From Arthrobacter sp. Edens01 (GTDB lineage Bacteria > Actinomycetota > Actinomycetes > Actinomycetales > Micrococcaceae), in the NCBI RefSeq assembly GCF_001307035.1, contig NZ_LKIU01000002.1, positions 105,078 through 169,077 on the forward strand: a DNA stretch of 64,000 nucleotides. Reading direction: 5' to 3'. Every line of letters begins with the position of its first letter. The first letter of the stretch is position 1. This document shows positions 9,454 to 18,341 of the stretch, one piece after another. Under the pieces are notes generated by a model. It was not told the origin of the DNA, ran no database searches, and was given only the letters and a program-made list of their open reading frames with translations. A program made the translations under genes and the position numbers.

Positions 9454-10569
9454 CTAGGCGTAGCTTCCCACCAGGCGGACGGCACCGCCGTCGACTCCCT
9501 TGGCACCCTGGACGTAGTCGGGGTTTCCGGTCTCCGGATCGCCGGCTGCACCAACCGTTCCCATGGTCCAGGCGGGAACTCCGCGTTCGGCCAGGCGGGT
9601 CAGGGCAGCGTCTGCACCGGCGGCGTCAACGATTGCCACCATGCCTACGCCCAGGTTCAAGGTGCGCTCCAGATCCGGCAGCGGAACATTGCCCAGCTCG
9701 CTGATCAGCTTGAACACCGGCGGCAGTGCCCACGTGGAACGGTCCACGGTGGCTTCCATGCCCTTGGGGAGCACCCGTGCAAGGTTGGCGGCCAGGCCGC
9801 CGCCCGTCACGTGGCTAAACCCGTGGACGCCCGCAGGGGCGTAACGGGCCAGGTCCAGGCAGTCCGCCGCGTAGACGCGGGTAGGCTCGAGGAGCTCTTC
9901 GCCCAGCGTACGAGACAGCTCCGGGATCTGGCGCTCCAGCTGCCAGCCGGCGTGGTTGATCACGCGCCGCACCAGGGAGTACCCGTTGGAGTGGATGCCG
10001 GAGGAAGCCATGGCAATAACGACGTCGCCCTCGCGCACCCGCTCAGGGCCCAGCAGATCCGCGGCTTCCACTACGCCCGTCGCTGCGCCGGCGACGTCGT
10101 ACTCATCGACGCCCAGCAGACCCGGATGTTCGGCGGTTTCTCCGCCGACGAGGGCAGTGCCGGCAACTTCGCAGGCAGCGGCAATGCCGCGGACAATGTC
10201 CGCGATGCGCTCCGGGACTACCTTGCCGCAGGCAATGTAGTCCGTCATGAACAGAGGCTCAGCGCCGACGACCACGATGTCGTCCACCACCATGCCCACC
10301 AGATCGAATCCGATGGTGTGGTGGATGTCCAGGGCCTGGGCGATGGCGACCTTCGTGCCAACGCCGTCGGTGGACGTGGCCAGCAGCGGCTTCTTGTAGG
10401 TCAGCAGGCGGGAGACATCGTAGAGCCCTGCGAATCCGCCGACGCCGCCAATCACGGAATTGTTGTGGGTGGCCTTGACGGCCGCCTTCATTAGTTCGAC
10501 GGCCTTGTCACCGGCTTCGACGTCCACCCCTGCGGAGGCATAGGTGATGGCGTTTTCGCTCGCGCTCAT
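9454..10569 (-). CDS. purM: Phosphoribosylformylglycinamidine cyclo-ligase
   Basis: AIR synthetase, fifth step of purine synthesis: converts FGAM to AIR using ATP. The 371-residue protein has the full AIRS N-domain (VIGGVGGFAGLY, LATSTDGVGTKV, GFDLVGMVVDDIVV, GGETAEHPG) and C-domain (MASSGIHSNGYSLVR, VTGGGLAANLARVL). Its ATG overlaps the purF stop by four bases (10566-10569), so it is coupled to purF. This is the usual actinobacterial purF-purM order. Downstream it meets the DUF3073 gene tail to tail. Confidence 0.97.
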   Translation of the reverse strand: MSASENAITYASAGVDVEAGDKAVELMKAAVKATHNNSVIGGVGGFAGLYDVSRLLTYKKPLLATSTDGVGTKVAIAQALDIHHTIGFDLVGMVVDDIVVVGAEPLFMTDYIACGKVVPERIADIVRGIAAACEVAGTALVGGETAEHPGLLGVDEYDVAGAATGVVEAADLLGPERVREGDVVIAMASSGIHSNGYSLVRRVINHAGWQLERQIPELSRTLGEELLEPTRVYAADCLDLARYAPAGVHGFSHVTGGGLAANLARVLPKGMEATVDRSTWALPPVFKLISELGNVPLPDLERTLNLGVGMVAIVDAAGADAALTRLAERGVPAWTMGTVGAAGDPETGNPDYVQGAKGVDGGAVRLVGSYA

Positions 10570-12122
10570 ACTGCTTCTTTCTTGTCTGTGGGGGTCAGGA
10601 GAGTCTCAAAGTCACTGTCCGGTCCCGGGTCGCAGCCGTTGGAGCCGTCGGTGGAGGACTCCAGCAGGTTCTTTCCGAGCCGGTCGGCTGCGGGCAGTTC
10701 GATGGGGTACTTGCCGGTGAAGCACGCTGTGCAGAGTTTCTCGCGGGGCTGCTGGGTGGCTCCGATCATCCCGTCCTCGGAGATGTATGCGAGGGAGTCA
10801 GCGCCGATTGAGGCGCAGATTTCTTCAACTTTGGCTCCGTTGGCAATCAGCTCGGCACGGGAGGCGAAGTCGATGCCGTAGAAGCAGGGCCACTGCACGG
10901 GCGGCGAGGAGATCTTGACGTGGACTTCCTTGGCTCCGACTTCCCGGAGCATCCGCACAATGGCGCGCTGGGTGTTGCCGCGGACAATCGAGTCATCCAC
11001 AACCACCACGCGCTTGCCCCTGATCACCGACTCAAGGGCATTGAGCTTCAGCTTGATACCAAGCTGGCGCAGCGTCTGGCTGGGCTGGATGAAGGTGCGT
11101 CCCACGTAGGAGTTCTTGACGAAACCGTGGGCGAACGGAATTCCGGACTGCTCGGCGTAGCCCACTGCTGCAGGGGTGCCGGATTCCGGAACCGGAATGA
11201 CGATGTCCGCTTCGACGCCGTTTTCGCGCGCAAGCTGGCGGCCCATCTCGACGCGGGATTCATAGACCGATCGGCCGTTGATGGAGGCATCCGGACGCGC
11301 CAGGTAGACGTACTCGAAAACGCAGCCGGCAGGCGTGGGCTCTCCGAACATCTGGGAACGGATGCCGTTTTCGTCGATGGCGATGAATTCACCGGGCTTG
11401 ATTTCGCGGATGAAGCTTGCGCCGACGGTGGCCAGGGCGGAACCTTCGGACGCCACTACCCAGCCGCGGTTCAGCCGGCCGAGCACCAGGGGACGCACTC
11501 CGTAGGTGTCCCGTGCCGCGTACAGGGTGCCTTCATCCATAAATACGAAGGAGAAGGCGCCGCGGAGCTTGGGCAGCAGTTCAAGAGCGGTTTCTTCGAG
11601 CGAGCGGCCGTCCGTGCCATTGAGCAGGGCAGTGACCAAAGCGGTGTCCGAGGTGTTGCCCTGGGCGATTTCGCCTGCGCGGGGACGGCCCTGGCGGGCC
11701 AGGATCATTTCGTAAAGTTCAGCGGAGTTTGTCAGGTTGCCGTTGTGGGCCAGGGCCACCGTTCCGGCTGCCGTTGCGCCAAGGGTGGGCTGGGCGTTCG
11801 CCCAGTGCGAGGCGCCCGTGGTGGAGTACCGGCAGTGCCCGATCGCGATGTGGCCCAGAAGGGTGTTCAGAGTTGTCTCGTCAAAAACCTGGGAGACCAG
11901 TCCCATGTCCTTGTAGACACTGATCCGGTTGCCGTCGCTGGTTGCAATGCCTGCGGATTCCTGTCCGCGGTGCTGCAGCGCATACAGACCGTAATAGGTA
12001 AGCTTCGCTACCTCTTCGCCGGGGGCCCAAACGCCAAAGACTCCGCAGGCATCCTGCGGTCCTTTTTCGCCGGGCATGAGATCGTGGGAAAGCATTCCGT
12101 CACCGCGTGCCATGGAAGTCAT
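10566..12122 (-). CDS. purF: Amidophosphoribosyltransferase
   Basis: First committed enzyme of purine synthesis: PRPP plus glutamine gives phosphoribosylamine. The 518-residue precursor carries a propeptide of about 25 residues before the catalytic Cys in DACGVFGVW. It therefore belongs to the Bacillus-type enzymes that are self-cleaved and carry a 4Fe-4S cluster; late Cys residues (WPCFYG, LCTACFTGK) fit as ligands. The glutaminase domain (GHCRYSTTG) comes first and the PRTase domain with PRPP motif VVVVDDSIVRGNT follows. The ATG at 12122 has no strong Shine-Dalgarno; ATG at 12113 is an alternative. Confidence 0.96.
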   Translation of the reverse strand: MTSMARGDGMLSHDLMPGEKGPQDACGVFGVWAPGEEVAKLTYYGLYALQHRGQESAGIATSDGNRISVYKDMGLVSQVFDETTLNTLLGHIAIGHCRYSTTGASHWANAQPTLGATAAGTVALAHNGNLTNSAELYEMILARQGRPRAGEIAQGNTSDTALVTALLNGTDGRSLEETALELLPKLRGAFSFVFMDEGTLYAARDTYGVRPLVLGRLNRGWVVASEGSALATVGASFIREIKPGEFIAIDENGIRSQMFGEPTPAGCVFEYVYLARPDASINGRSVYESRVEMGRQLARENGVEADIVIPVPESGTPAAVGYAEQSGIPFAHGFVKNSYVGRTFIQPSQTLRQLGIKLKLNALESVIRGKRVVVVDDSIVRGNTQRAIVRMLREVGAKEVHVKISSPPVQWPCFYGIDFASRAELIANGAKVEEICASIGADSLAYISEDGMIGATQQPREKLCTACFTGKYPIELPAADRLGKNLLESSTDGSNGCDPGPDSDFETLLTPTDKKEAV

Positions 12123-12164
12123 TCTCTCACGCCCGCGGGTTTCAAACGGCTCCGGGACAGAGCG

Positions 12165-12485
12165 TTACGCGGTGGGGGAAGTGCCTGTGCTATTGGGCTC
12201 GTCGTCGGCTGCCTCAACCACTGCGTGCTCGGAACGGCGGATGCTGAGGCGGTCCAGGACCAGGGCGGCAATGGAGCCCAGTGCAACACCCGGAAGGGCG
12301 AACATAACGGTAAAGAACCCCAGCACCGCTTCGCGGGTGTACTGCGGGTTCTCCTCTCCGGTGTACGCCATGATCAGCGCAACGACGAAGGCAGCGACAA
12401 CACCCAGCGCCATAAACGGGACGAAGCGGGGAGCACGGCGGATGGTGATCTCGCGGCGCTCAGGGCTGTGCTGCTCGGAAGTCAT
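12165..12485 (-). CDS. Conserved small membrane protein
   Basis: A 106-residue protein with two membrane helices (about 23-43, FVPFMALGVVAAFVVALIMAY, and about 57-80) and a charged tail (RRSEHAVVEAADDE). It lies just upstream of purF on the same strand, 42 bases away, and may be co-transcribed. I recognise no family beyond an actinobacterial two-helix protein. The ATG at 12485 is preferred to a TTG six bases upstream. Confidence 0.7.
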   Translation of the reverse strand: MTSEQHSPERREITIRRAPRFVPFMALGVVAAFVVALIMAYTGEENPQYTREAVLGFFTVMFALPGVALGSIAALVLDRLSIRRSEHAVVEAADDEPNSTGTSPTA

Positions 12486-12510
12486 GTTCAAATTCTACCG
12501 TCAGTAGAGA

Positions 12511-12891
12511 TTACGGCTTCCCACGGGCAGCAAACCGGGCGAACAGGGGCAGGCACCCGGACAGGTCGGCACGCAGCCCGGACGCGGAAACCTTCCCGGC
12601 AGACACAGCGTCTGCCCAGCTCAGGTCCCCGGTGACCAGAGCGAGCCAGGTGGCGGCGTCGGTCTCGACTACATTCGGGGGAGTGCCGCGGGTGTGCCGG
12701 GGGCCCGGGATGCACTGCGTGACGCCAAAGGGCGGCACGCGGACCTCCACGGAGTTCCCCGGGACACGTTCTGCCAGTTCCTCCAGGGTGTACCGAACTG
12801 CCGTTGCCGTCGTGTTCCGGTCTGCGCCGCCGGCGGCGGCCGCAGCAAGGGCAGACACACCGTCAGCAGAAGAAATCCTGCGCCGTGCCAT
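12511..12891 (-). CDS. Sterol-carrier-family protein
   Basis: A 126-residue protein resembling the actinobacterial SCP2-like proteins encoded near purF. It has [20 protein letters not shown] followed by [19 protein letters not shown] and a C-terminal [15 protein letters not shown]. The family forms a hydrophobic lipid-binding pocket; the ligand here is unknown. The ATG lies two bases after the asparaginase stop, so the two form an operon. Confidence 0.75.
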   Translation of the reverse strand: MARRRISSADGVSALAAAAAGGADRNTTATAVRYTLEELAERVPGNSVEVRVPPFGVTQCIPGPRHTRGTPPNVVETDAATWLALVTGDLSWADAVSAGKVSASGLRADLSGCLPLFARFAARGKP

Positions 12892-12893
12892 GA

Positions 12894-13898
12894 CTAGTCC
12901 AGCAGAGCCGTGACCGGTGCAGCGAGCCGCAGGCTGCCCACGGGCTCCCCGCCGCCAAGCACCGGGGGAACAACTTTGGCCAGGACCTTGAAGACGGCGT
13001 CGGGATCAACCGCGCCGCTGGCTGCCAGGAGGGTGAGTCCCACCAGGGTGGCTGCGCGGCCGTTGCCGTCGAGCATCTTCAGGGCAACGGACACCCCGGT
13101 ATCAGTTCCCAGAACGAGGACGCCTTCGGCTCCGCTCTTGGCGAGAATGCCGAGGTCCTCCATCACCACGGTGTTCTCCTTGCCGGCACCGTGCACTGCC
13201 CACGGGTAGTCCAGCATGGCGGTGGCCACCGTGGCTGCGCGTGCATCCCCGTGCTTGTCCGACGGCGCTTTGGCCAGTTTGCCGATGCCGCGCGCCAAGC
13301 CCGTGAGCGAGACCGCGGCCAGGGGAGCCCCGCAGCCGTCTATGGCCCAGTGGGTGGGTTTCTCTTCGCAGAAATCCTCAAAGACTCCGGCAATGCGCTG
13401 CTGCAGCGGATGGGCCGGATCCAGGTAGGTGGCGGTGTCCCAGCCGTTTTCAGTGCATGCCCAGAGAAACGCGGCGTGCTTGCCCGAGCAGTTGAACGCG
13501 ATGCGCTGCTTGCCCTTGCCGGAACGGATCAGCTCAGTCCGCGCTGCCTCGTCCTGGGGCCAGTCCGCCGGGCACTGCAGGTGGTCTTCAGTGACGCCGG
13601 CGGCCTCAAGCATTCCGCGTACGACCTCGGTATGTTCCTTTGCACCGATGTGGCTTGCAGCGGCGAGGGCAACCTGCGGCCCGCGCAGGGGGACACCCGA
13701 CTGCATGGCGGCCACGGCCTGGAACGGTTTCAGGGAGGAACGGGGGAAGACCGGGGTGGTGATGTCCCCCAGCGCGGTCACCACAGATCCGTCCCCGGAG
13801 AGTACGACGGCGGATCCCACATGGCGGGATTCAACGAAGCCGTTGCGTTCCAGGACAGCGAGTTCGACGGCGTCGGCAGCAGTAAAAGTGGCAGGCAT
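12894..13898 (-). CDS. Asparaginase (L-asparaginase II, thermolabile-type family)
   Basis: A 334-residue protein of the asparaginase II family, related to Rhizobium AnsA and not to the E. coli type. Motifs seen: [18 protein letters not shown] (SxxK catalytic region), [36 protein letters not shown], and [13 protein letters not shown]. The family hydrolyses L-asparagine to aspartate and ammonia. There is no signal peptide, so it is cytosolic. A TAGACT box ends six bases before the ATG, which suggests leaderless translation. It leads the operon with the sterol-carrier protein. Confidence 0.9.
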   Translation of the reverse strand: MPATFTAADAVELAVLERNGFVESRHVGSAVVLSGDGSVVTALGDITTPVFPRSSLKPFQAVAAMQSGVPLRGPQVALAAASHIGAKEHTEVVRGMLEAAGVTEDHLQCPADWPQDEAARTELIRSGKGKQRIAFNCSGKHAAFLWACTENGWDTATYLDPAHPLQQRIAGVFEDFCEEKPTHWAIDGCGAPLAAVSLTGLARGIGKLAKAPSDKHGDARAATVATAMLDYPWAVHGAGKENTVVMEDLGILAKSGAEGVLVLGTDTGVSVALKMLDGNGRAATLVGLTLLAASGAVDPDAVFKVLAKVVPPVLGGGEPVGSLRLAAPVTALLD

Positions 13899-13904
13899 AC
13901 TGCC

Positions 13905-13910
13905 AGTCTA
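13905..13910 (-). promoter_or_regulatory. Likely -10 box, leaderless asparaginase transcript
   Basis: TAGACT on the minus strand ends six bases before the ATG, with no Shine-Dalgarno between. The transcript would begin at or next to the start codon. Confidence 0.55.
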
Positions 13911-14039
13911 CGGAAGTCCGGCCGAGGGCCCGGCACGCGGGAAAACGCAGACGGAAGTGTCCGTTGCCCAGGCGGTATCCCAGGGGGTAGGTTTTGCGTT
14001 TGGACACACCGTCCAAGCGCCGAGCTGCGAGGGGAAGCT

Positions 14040-14537
14040 GTGACGGAGCAACGGTCTGCCCCTCCTGAACCGTGGGACGGAACATGGGACTCCCTTCCGC
14101 CCAAGCGCCGGCGTTTCTTCTTCTGGGCGCTCTTGTGGAACGTCATCGTGGATACGGTCTTCCGGGGTCTTCTGGAACTCGCTGGGGTCCCCGGCCCGGC
14201 AGCATCAGCCCTGACCATAGCGGCGGGCTTGGCTGTGCTCGTCCCCCTTGGCTACGCCGCATGGAAAGAAATGCTCCTGCGCCGCAGCAGGGGAGAGGAA
14301 TTGCCGCCGAGACCCATGACAGCACGCAGACTCGCTGGATGGACGGTACTCGCAGCGGTGTCCTGGATAGCTTTCACCGCCCTGCTGTTCTGGCAAATGC
14401 GTCCCTTGTTCCCCACCCTGCCGCTCATACTCACCTGGGCCGCGGTGTTTGGATTCCGCAGGCGGCGCCATGAGCTGAGGTCTGCCGTGGCAGAACGGGA
14501 AGCGGACGGCACGGGCAGCGAAGCAGGGGAGCGATGA
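14040..14537 (+). CDS. Conserved membrane protein, three or four helices
   Basis: A 165-residue protein with hydrophobic segments at about 27-48, 53-73, 97-118 and 120-140, and a charged C-terminal tail (RRRRHELRSAVAEREADG). No family is recognised. The GTG start follows GAGGGGAAGCT. A TTGGAC-N5-GTCCAA inverted repeat (14000-14016) lies just upstream and may be an operator. It is divergent from the asparaginase gene. Confidence 0.6.
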   Translation: MTEQRSAPPEPWDGTWDSLPPKRRRFFFWALLWNVIVDTVFRGLLELAGVPGPAASALTIAAGLAVLVPLGYAAWKEMLLRRSRGEELPPRPMTARRLAGWTVLAAVSWIAFTALLFWQMRPLFPTLPLILTWAAVFGFRRRRHELRSAVAEREADGTGSEAGER

Positions 14538-14722
14538 CCGCCCCAGCACCGCCATCGAGGCAGCCTGCCTCACCGCCCGAACCGGCGGGCCGAAGCACCG
14601 CCGTCTTTCACTATCCGGCGGCCGAACCCTCAGGGCAACGGGCCCGGGGAAAATCCACGGGGGAAGGCCGCGTCACGGAGTGGCGGCAGCTTTCAGGGCG
14701 TGCATCACAGCCAGTAGTCTGA
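14534..14722 (+). CDS. Possible small Pro/Ala-rich protein
   Basis: A 62-residue reading frame whose ATG overlaps the preceding stop (ATGA), with GGGGAG upstream. Its composition (PPSRQPASPPEPAG) is low-complexity and no family is recognised. It ends seven bases before purD. It may be only a chance extension. Confidence 0.25.
   Translation: MTAPAPPSRQPASPPEPAGRSTAVFHYPAAEPSGQRARGKSTGEGRVTEWRQLSGRASQPVV
14715..14720 (+). promoter_or_regulatory. Likely -10 box, leaderless purD transcript
   Basis: TAGTCT ends eight bases before the purD GTG, and no Shine-Dalgarno is present. Confidence 0.5.
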
Positions 14723-14728
14723 ATCCTT

Positions 14729-16039
14729 GTGAAGGTTCTCGTTGTTGGCCCCGGCGGCCGCGAACATGCCATTGTCCGGGCCCTGCTGGCCGACCCCTAC
14801 GTTACGGAAGTCCACGCGGCTCCCGGTAACGCAGGAATCGCGCAGGTAGTGCCAGTCCATTCCGTTAATGCCAATGATCCTGATGCCGTGACTGCGCTTG
14901 CACGTCAGCTGGGATCCGACCTCGTCGTCGTCGGCCCGGAGGCTCCGCTGGCCGCCGGCGTCTCGGACGCCCTGGCCGAAGCCGGTATTCCGGTCTTTGG
15001 GCCGTCCCGCGCGGCGGCGCAGCTGGAGGCCTCCAAAGCTTTCGCCAAGGAAGTAATGGCAGAAGCCAACGTGCCAACTGCCATGGCGCGCGTTGCCGCC
15101 ACTGCCGGGGAAGCAGCCGACGCGCTGGACACCTTCGGCGCACCCTATGTGGTCAAGGACGACGGACTGGCCGCAGGCAAGGGCGTAGTGGTCACCTCCG
15201 ATCGGGACGAGGCGCTCGCCCACGCGCAGGCCTGTTTCGACGCCGGTGGAACCGTGGTGATCGAGGAGTACCTGGACGGCCCCGAAGTTTCACTCTTTGT
15301 CCTCTCAGACGGCCGCCACGTTGTCCCGCTGGCGCCGGCCCAGGACTTCAAGCGCATCTTCGACAACGATGAGGGCCCCAACACCGGTGGCATGGGGGCC
15401 TACTCCCCGCTGGAGTGGGCACCTGCGAACCTGGTGGATGACGTCATTGCCCGGGTGGCCCAGCCCACCGTGGATGAAATGGCTTCCCGCGGCACCCCGT
15501 TTGTTGGCGTGCTCTACTGCGGGCTGGCGCTTACCTCCCGCGGCCTGCGGGTCATCGAGTTCAACGCGCGCTTCGGAGATCCGGAGACCCAGGCAGTGCT
15601 CGCCCGGCTGAAGACCCCGCTGGGCGGCCTGCTGCTGGCGGCCGCCAAGGGCGAACTTGATGTCATGGAACAGCTGAAGTGGGATCCGCGCACCGCCGTC
15701 GCCGTCGTCGTCGCCTCCGAAAACTATCCCGACACTCCGCGCACCGGCGACCCGATCCTGGGCCTGGTCGATGTCGAAGCGATCGAGGGCGTGCACGTCC
15801 TCCACGCCGGAACCGCCATCGAAGCCAGCGAAATCGTCAGCGCCGGCGGACGGGTCCTGGCTGTTGTAGCACTGGGCAGCGACCTGACCCAGGCACGGGA
15901 CCTCGCCTACGCCGGGGTGCAGGTGATCGAACTCGAAGGCTCGCAGCACCGCACGGACATTGCCCTGAAGGCCTCGCGCGGGGAAATCGTCGTTCCGCCG
16001 GGAAGCGCCGGTATTGACAACGAACAGGACCTCGCATGA
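14729..16039 (+). CDS. purD: Phosphoribosylamine-glycine ligase
   Basis: GAR synthetase, second step of purine synthesis: ATP-dependent ligation of glycine to phosphoribosylamine. The 436-residue protein has [12 protein letters not shown] at the N-terminus, the ATP-grasp core ([31 protein letters not shown]), [11 protein letters not shown] with metal ligands, and the C-domain. It starts at GTG 14729 with a TAGTCT box just upstream. Its TGA overlaps the purC ATG by four bases. Confidence 0.97.
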   Translation: MKVLVVGPGGREHAIVRALLADPYVTEVHAAPGNAGIAQVVPVHSVNANDPDAVTALARQLGSDLVVVGPEAPLAAGVSDALAEAGIPVFGPSRAAAQLEASKAFAKEVMAEANVPTAMARVAATAGEAADALDTFGAPYVVKDDGLAAGKGVVVTSDRDEALAHAQACFDAGGTVVIEEYLDGPEVSLFVLSDGRHVVPLAPAQDFKRIFDNDEGPNTGGMGAYSPLEWAPANLVDDVIARVAQPTVDEMASRGTPFVGVLYCGLALTSRGLRVIEFNARFGDPETQAVLARLKTPLGGLLLAAAKGELDVMEQLKWDPRTAVAVVVASENYPDTPRTGDPILGLVDVEAIEGVHVLHAGTAIEASEIVSAGGRVLAVVALGSDLTQARDLAYAGVQVIELEGSQHRTDIALKASRGEIVVPPGSAGIDNEQDLA

Positions 16040-16929
16040 GCACCGCACCGCAGCTGCAGGGCTGGAAGCACATCTACTCCGGCAAGGTCCGCGACCTTTA
16101 CGTCCCGGAAGGGCCGGACGCCGCACATGACCGGGTGCTGGTGGTCGCCAGCGACCGGATCAGTGCCTACGACCACGTGCTCTCCAGCACCATTCCGGAC
16201 AAGGGCCGGATCCTCACCCAGCTCAGTTTGTGGTGGTTCGACCAGCTGGGTAACGTCCCGAACCATGTCATTTCCGCTGATGACGGCGTACCGGCTGAGG
16301 TTTCCGGGCGGGCGATGATCTGCAAAAAGCTGGACATGTACCCCGTTGAAGCCATTGCCCGCGGCTACCTCACCGGCTCTGGACTGGCGGAGTACAAGCA
16401 GTCCCGGACCGTGTGCGATGTCCCGCTGCCTGACGGGCTGGTGGACGGCTCCCGGATCGAACCGGCGATCTTCACGCCCTCTGCCAAGGCGGAGGTGGGG
16501 GAACATGACGAGAACATCAATTACGACGCCGTTGTGGCCGCCGTCGGTGCCGAGACCGCAGCGAAGATCCGGGACGTGACCCTGGAGATCTACACCACGG
16601 CCGAGGCTATCGCACGGGACCGCGGCATCATCCTGGCGGACACGAAAGTGGAGTTCGGCCTGGATCCGGCCACCGGCCTGGTGACGCTGGGTGATGAGGT
16701 TCTGACTCCGGATTCCTCGCGGTTCTGGGACGCATCCCTGTACGAGCCCGGAAAGGCACAGCCGTCCTTTGACAAGCAGTACGTCCGTGACTGGCTGACC
16801 TCGGCAGAGTCCGGATGGGACAGGGCCTCCGATACGCCGCCGCCCGCGCTTCCCGCCGACGTCGTCGAGCGCACCCGCGCCCGGTACGTGGAGGCCTACG
16901 AGCGCCTGACCGGCAAGAGCTTCGTCTAG
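16036..16929 (+). CDS. purC: Phosphoribosylaminoimidazole-succinocarboxamide synthase
   Basis: SAICAR synthetase: joins CAIR and aspartate with ATP in purine synthesis. The 297-residue protein has the usual marks: YSGKVRDLYV near the start, VASDRISAYDHVL, the signature PVEAIARGYLTGSG, and IIIADTKVEFG-like ILADTKVEFG. Length and motifs are normal. It is coupled to purD by ATGA overlap and followed by a strong hairpin. Confidence 0.97.
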   Translation: MSTAPQLQGWKHIYSGKVRDLYVPEGPDAAHDRVLVVASDRISAYDHVLSSTIPDKGRILTQLSLWWFDQLGNVPNHVISADDGVPAEVSGRAMICKKLDMYPVEAIARGYLTGSGLAEYKQSRTVCDVPLPDGLVDGSRIEPAIFTPSAKAEVGEHDENINYDAVVAAVGAETAAKIRDVTLEIYTTAEAIARDRGIILADTKVEFGLDPATGLVTLGDEVLTPDSSRFWDASLYEPGKAQPSFDKQYVRDWLTSAESGWDRASDTPPPALPADVVERTRARYVEAYERLTGKSFV

Positions 16930-16938
16930 CATCTGTCT

Positions 16939-16978
16939 ACGCCGCTGGCCCCGGGAGTATTCCCGGGGCCAGCGGCGT
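16939..16978. terminator. Terminator hairpin between purC and the RibD-C gene
   Basis: A 17-bp perfect stem (ACGCCGCTGGCCCCGGG at left) with a six-base loop starts 10 bases after the purC stop. The genes on either side converge, so it can serve both. The T tract is weak. Confidence 0.8.
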
Positions 16979-16997
16979 CTCTGTCCGGCTTTTGGTT

Positions 16998-17636
16998 TCA
17001 GCGCGAAAAGGTCAGGTGCATAACGCCGTTTTCCGCGGCCTCGGCAGAAGCCCCGTAGCCCTCCTCCAAACCGCGCAGGCCCTCCCAGAGATTGGTTCCC
17101 CGGCCAAGCAGGATCGGAGTAACGCCAACGTGGATGCGGTCAACGAGGCCAGCCTCGAGGAACTCCCGGACTACGGTTGGCCCGCCGCCAATCCGCACGT
17201 CCTGGCCGCCGGCGGCGTCGGCCGCGCGTTCCAGCGCGTCCTGCGGTGACGCGGACAGGAATTCAAACCGCGTTCCATCCGGCATGTCGATGGACGGGCG
17301 CGGGGTATGCGTGAGGACGAAAACGGGGTAGTGGAACGGTGTTTCGTCACCCCACCAGCCTTTCCAATCCGGGTCGTCCGGGAAATTATGCAGCCCGAAC
17401 ATGCCCGCTCCCATGATTTCCGCCCCGATGCCCTCGAAGTAGGCCGCGGCATATTTGTCATCCACCCCCGTGGTGCCGGTGCCGCTCTGGTGCATAACCC
17501 GTTCCTGGAAGGTGCGGGTGGCGACGTAAGGTTCCACCAGTCTCGCCCAGTCTTCCCCGAACGGGTTTTCCGGAGTCTGGTCAGTAGTGGTGGCATAGCC
17601 GTCAAGGGAGATGTTTAGGTCAACGCGGACAGCCAT
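16998..17636 (-). CDS. Dihydrofolate-reductase-family (RibD C-terminal) protein
   Basis: A 212-residue NADPH-binding reductase of the RibD-C family. It shows VDLNISLDGYAT, IMGAGMFG, FVLTHTPRPSIDMPDGTRFEF, and VRIGGGPTVVREFLEAGLVDRIHVGVTPILLGRG. In this family the deaminase domain is absent and the substrate is usually unknown. It lies 14 bases after the EthD gene on the same strand, probably as an operon. Confidence 0.85.
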   Translation of the reverse strand: MAVRVDLNISLDGYATTTDQTPENPFGEDWARLVEPYVATRTFQERVMHQSGTGTTGVDDKYAAAYFEGIGAEIMGAGMFGLHNFPDDPDWKGWWGDETPFHYPVFVLTHTPRPSIDMPDGTRFEFLSASPQDALERAADAAGGQDVRIGGGPTVVREFLEAGLVDRIHVGVTPILLGRGTNLWEGLRGLEEGYGASAEAAENGVMHLTFSR

Positions 17637-17650
17637 CAGTGCCTCCTGCC

Positions 17651-17956
17651 CTAGCTGGCTTCGATGTCGGAGAACAGGGCGATAAAAGGCGTATCGGTGG
17701 CACCCAGCTGCTCGAAAAGTTCCCGGGCGACCGGGGCGGTGACGGCTTCTGACGCGTCCTCGTAAGAATCGAAGTACAGGTCCAGGGTCCGGTAGGCCGG
17801 TGTGGGGCTCCCGTTTTCCTTGGGCCAGACTTTCGCGGCTTCATAACGCACCAGATGCGGAAACCGCCGGGCGTTGCTGGCGATCGCCTCGTAAGAGCTT
17901 TCAAATGCGGAGGGATCAGCGGGGTTGTAGATGACAAAGGTGATCTTCGTTGGCAT
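17651..17956 (-). CDS. EthD-domain protein
   Basis: A 101-residue dimeric alpha-beta barrel protein of the EthD type: ITFVIYNPADPSAFESSYE at the start and RTLDLYFDSYEDASEAV in the second half. Such proteins are small stress or catabolic partners of unknown reaction. The ATG at 17956 follows GGAGACGTA. It is placed just upstream of the RibD-C reductase gene. Confidence 0.75.
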   Translation of the reverse strand: MPTKITFVIYNPADPSAFESSYEAIASNARRFPHLVRYEAAKVWPKENGSPTPAYRTLDLYFDSYEDASEAVTAPVARELFEQLGATDTPFIALFSDIEAS

Positions 17957-18117
17957 TACGTCTCCAGTCCGGTTGGCAGGCCTGAGCGGCGTTGCGCGTG
18001 CCTGGCGTTGTGCAGGGGATTTGCTGGTGGACGAGAGTGTAACCGCCGGGAACGGGATTGGTACCCGCAAAGCGACCAGGGCAAGCGCGGCGGCTTCCGG
18101 CAAACCGTGGACGGACA

Positions 18118-18151
18118 GCAAAAAGGACCCATCGAAAACCGATGGGTCCTT
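18118..18151 (-). terminator. Rho-independent terminator after tRNA-Pro
   Basis: On the minus strand a 12-bp stem (AAGGACCCATCG and its complement, five-base loop) is followed by TTTTT. It lies nine bases past the encoded CCA. Confidence 0.9.
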
Positions 18152-18159
18152 CTCTGCTT

Positions 18160-18236
<77 letters not shown>

Positions 18237-18341
18237 TAACCACTGCCTACCGGAAGGTTTCCCTCCCCGCGAAGCAACTTTACAAGTGTACTCGACAACC
18301 CGCGGGAGCGCGAAATTCAGCTTCCCGGACAGGCAGCAGCG

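Noticed and set aside
9409..12635. Large plus-strand frames of 361 and 571 codons opposite purM and purF
   Set aside because: Composition is His/Gln/Gly-rich as expected from the antisense of GC-rich genes; purM and purF are certain.
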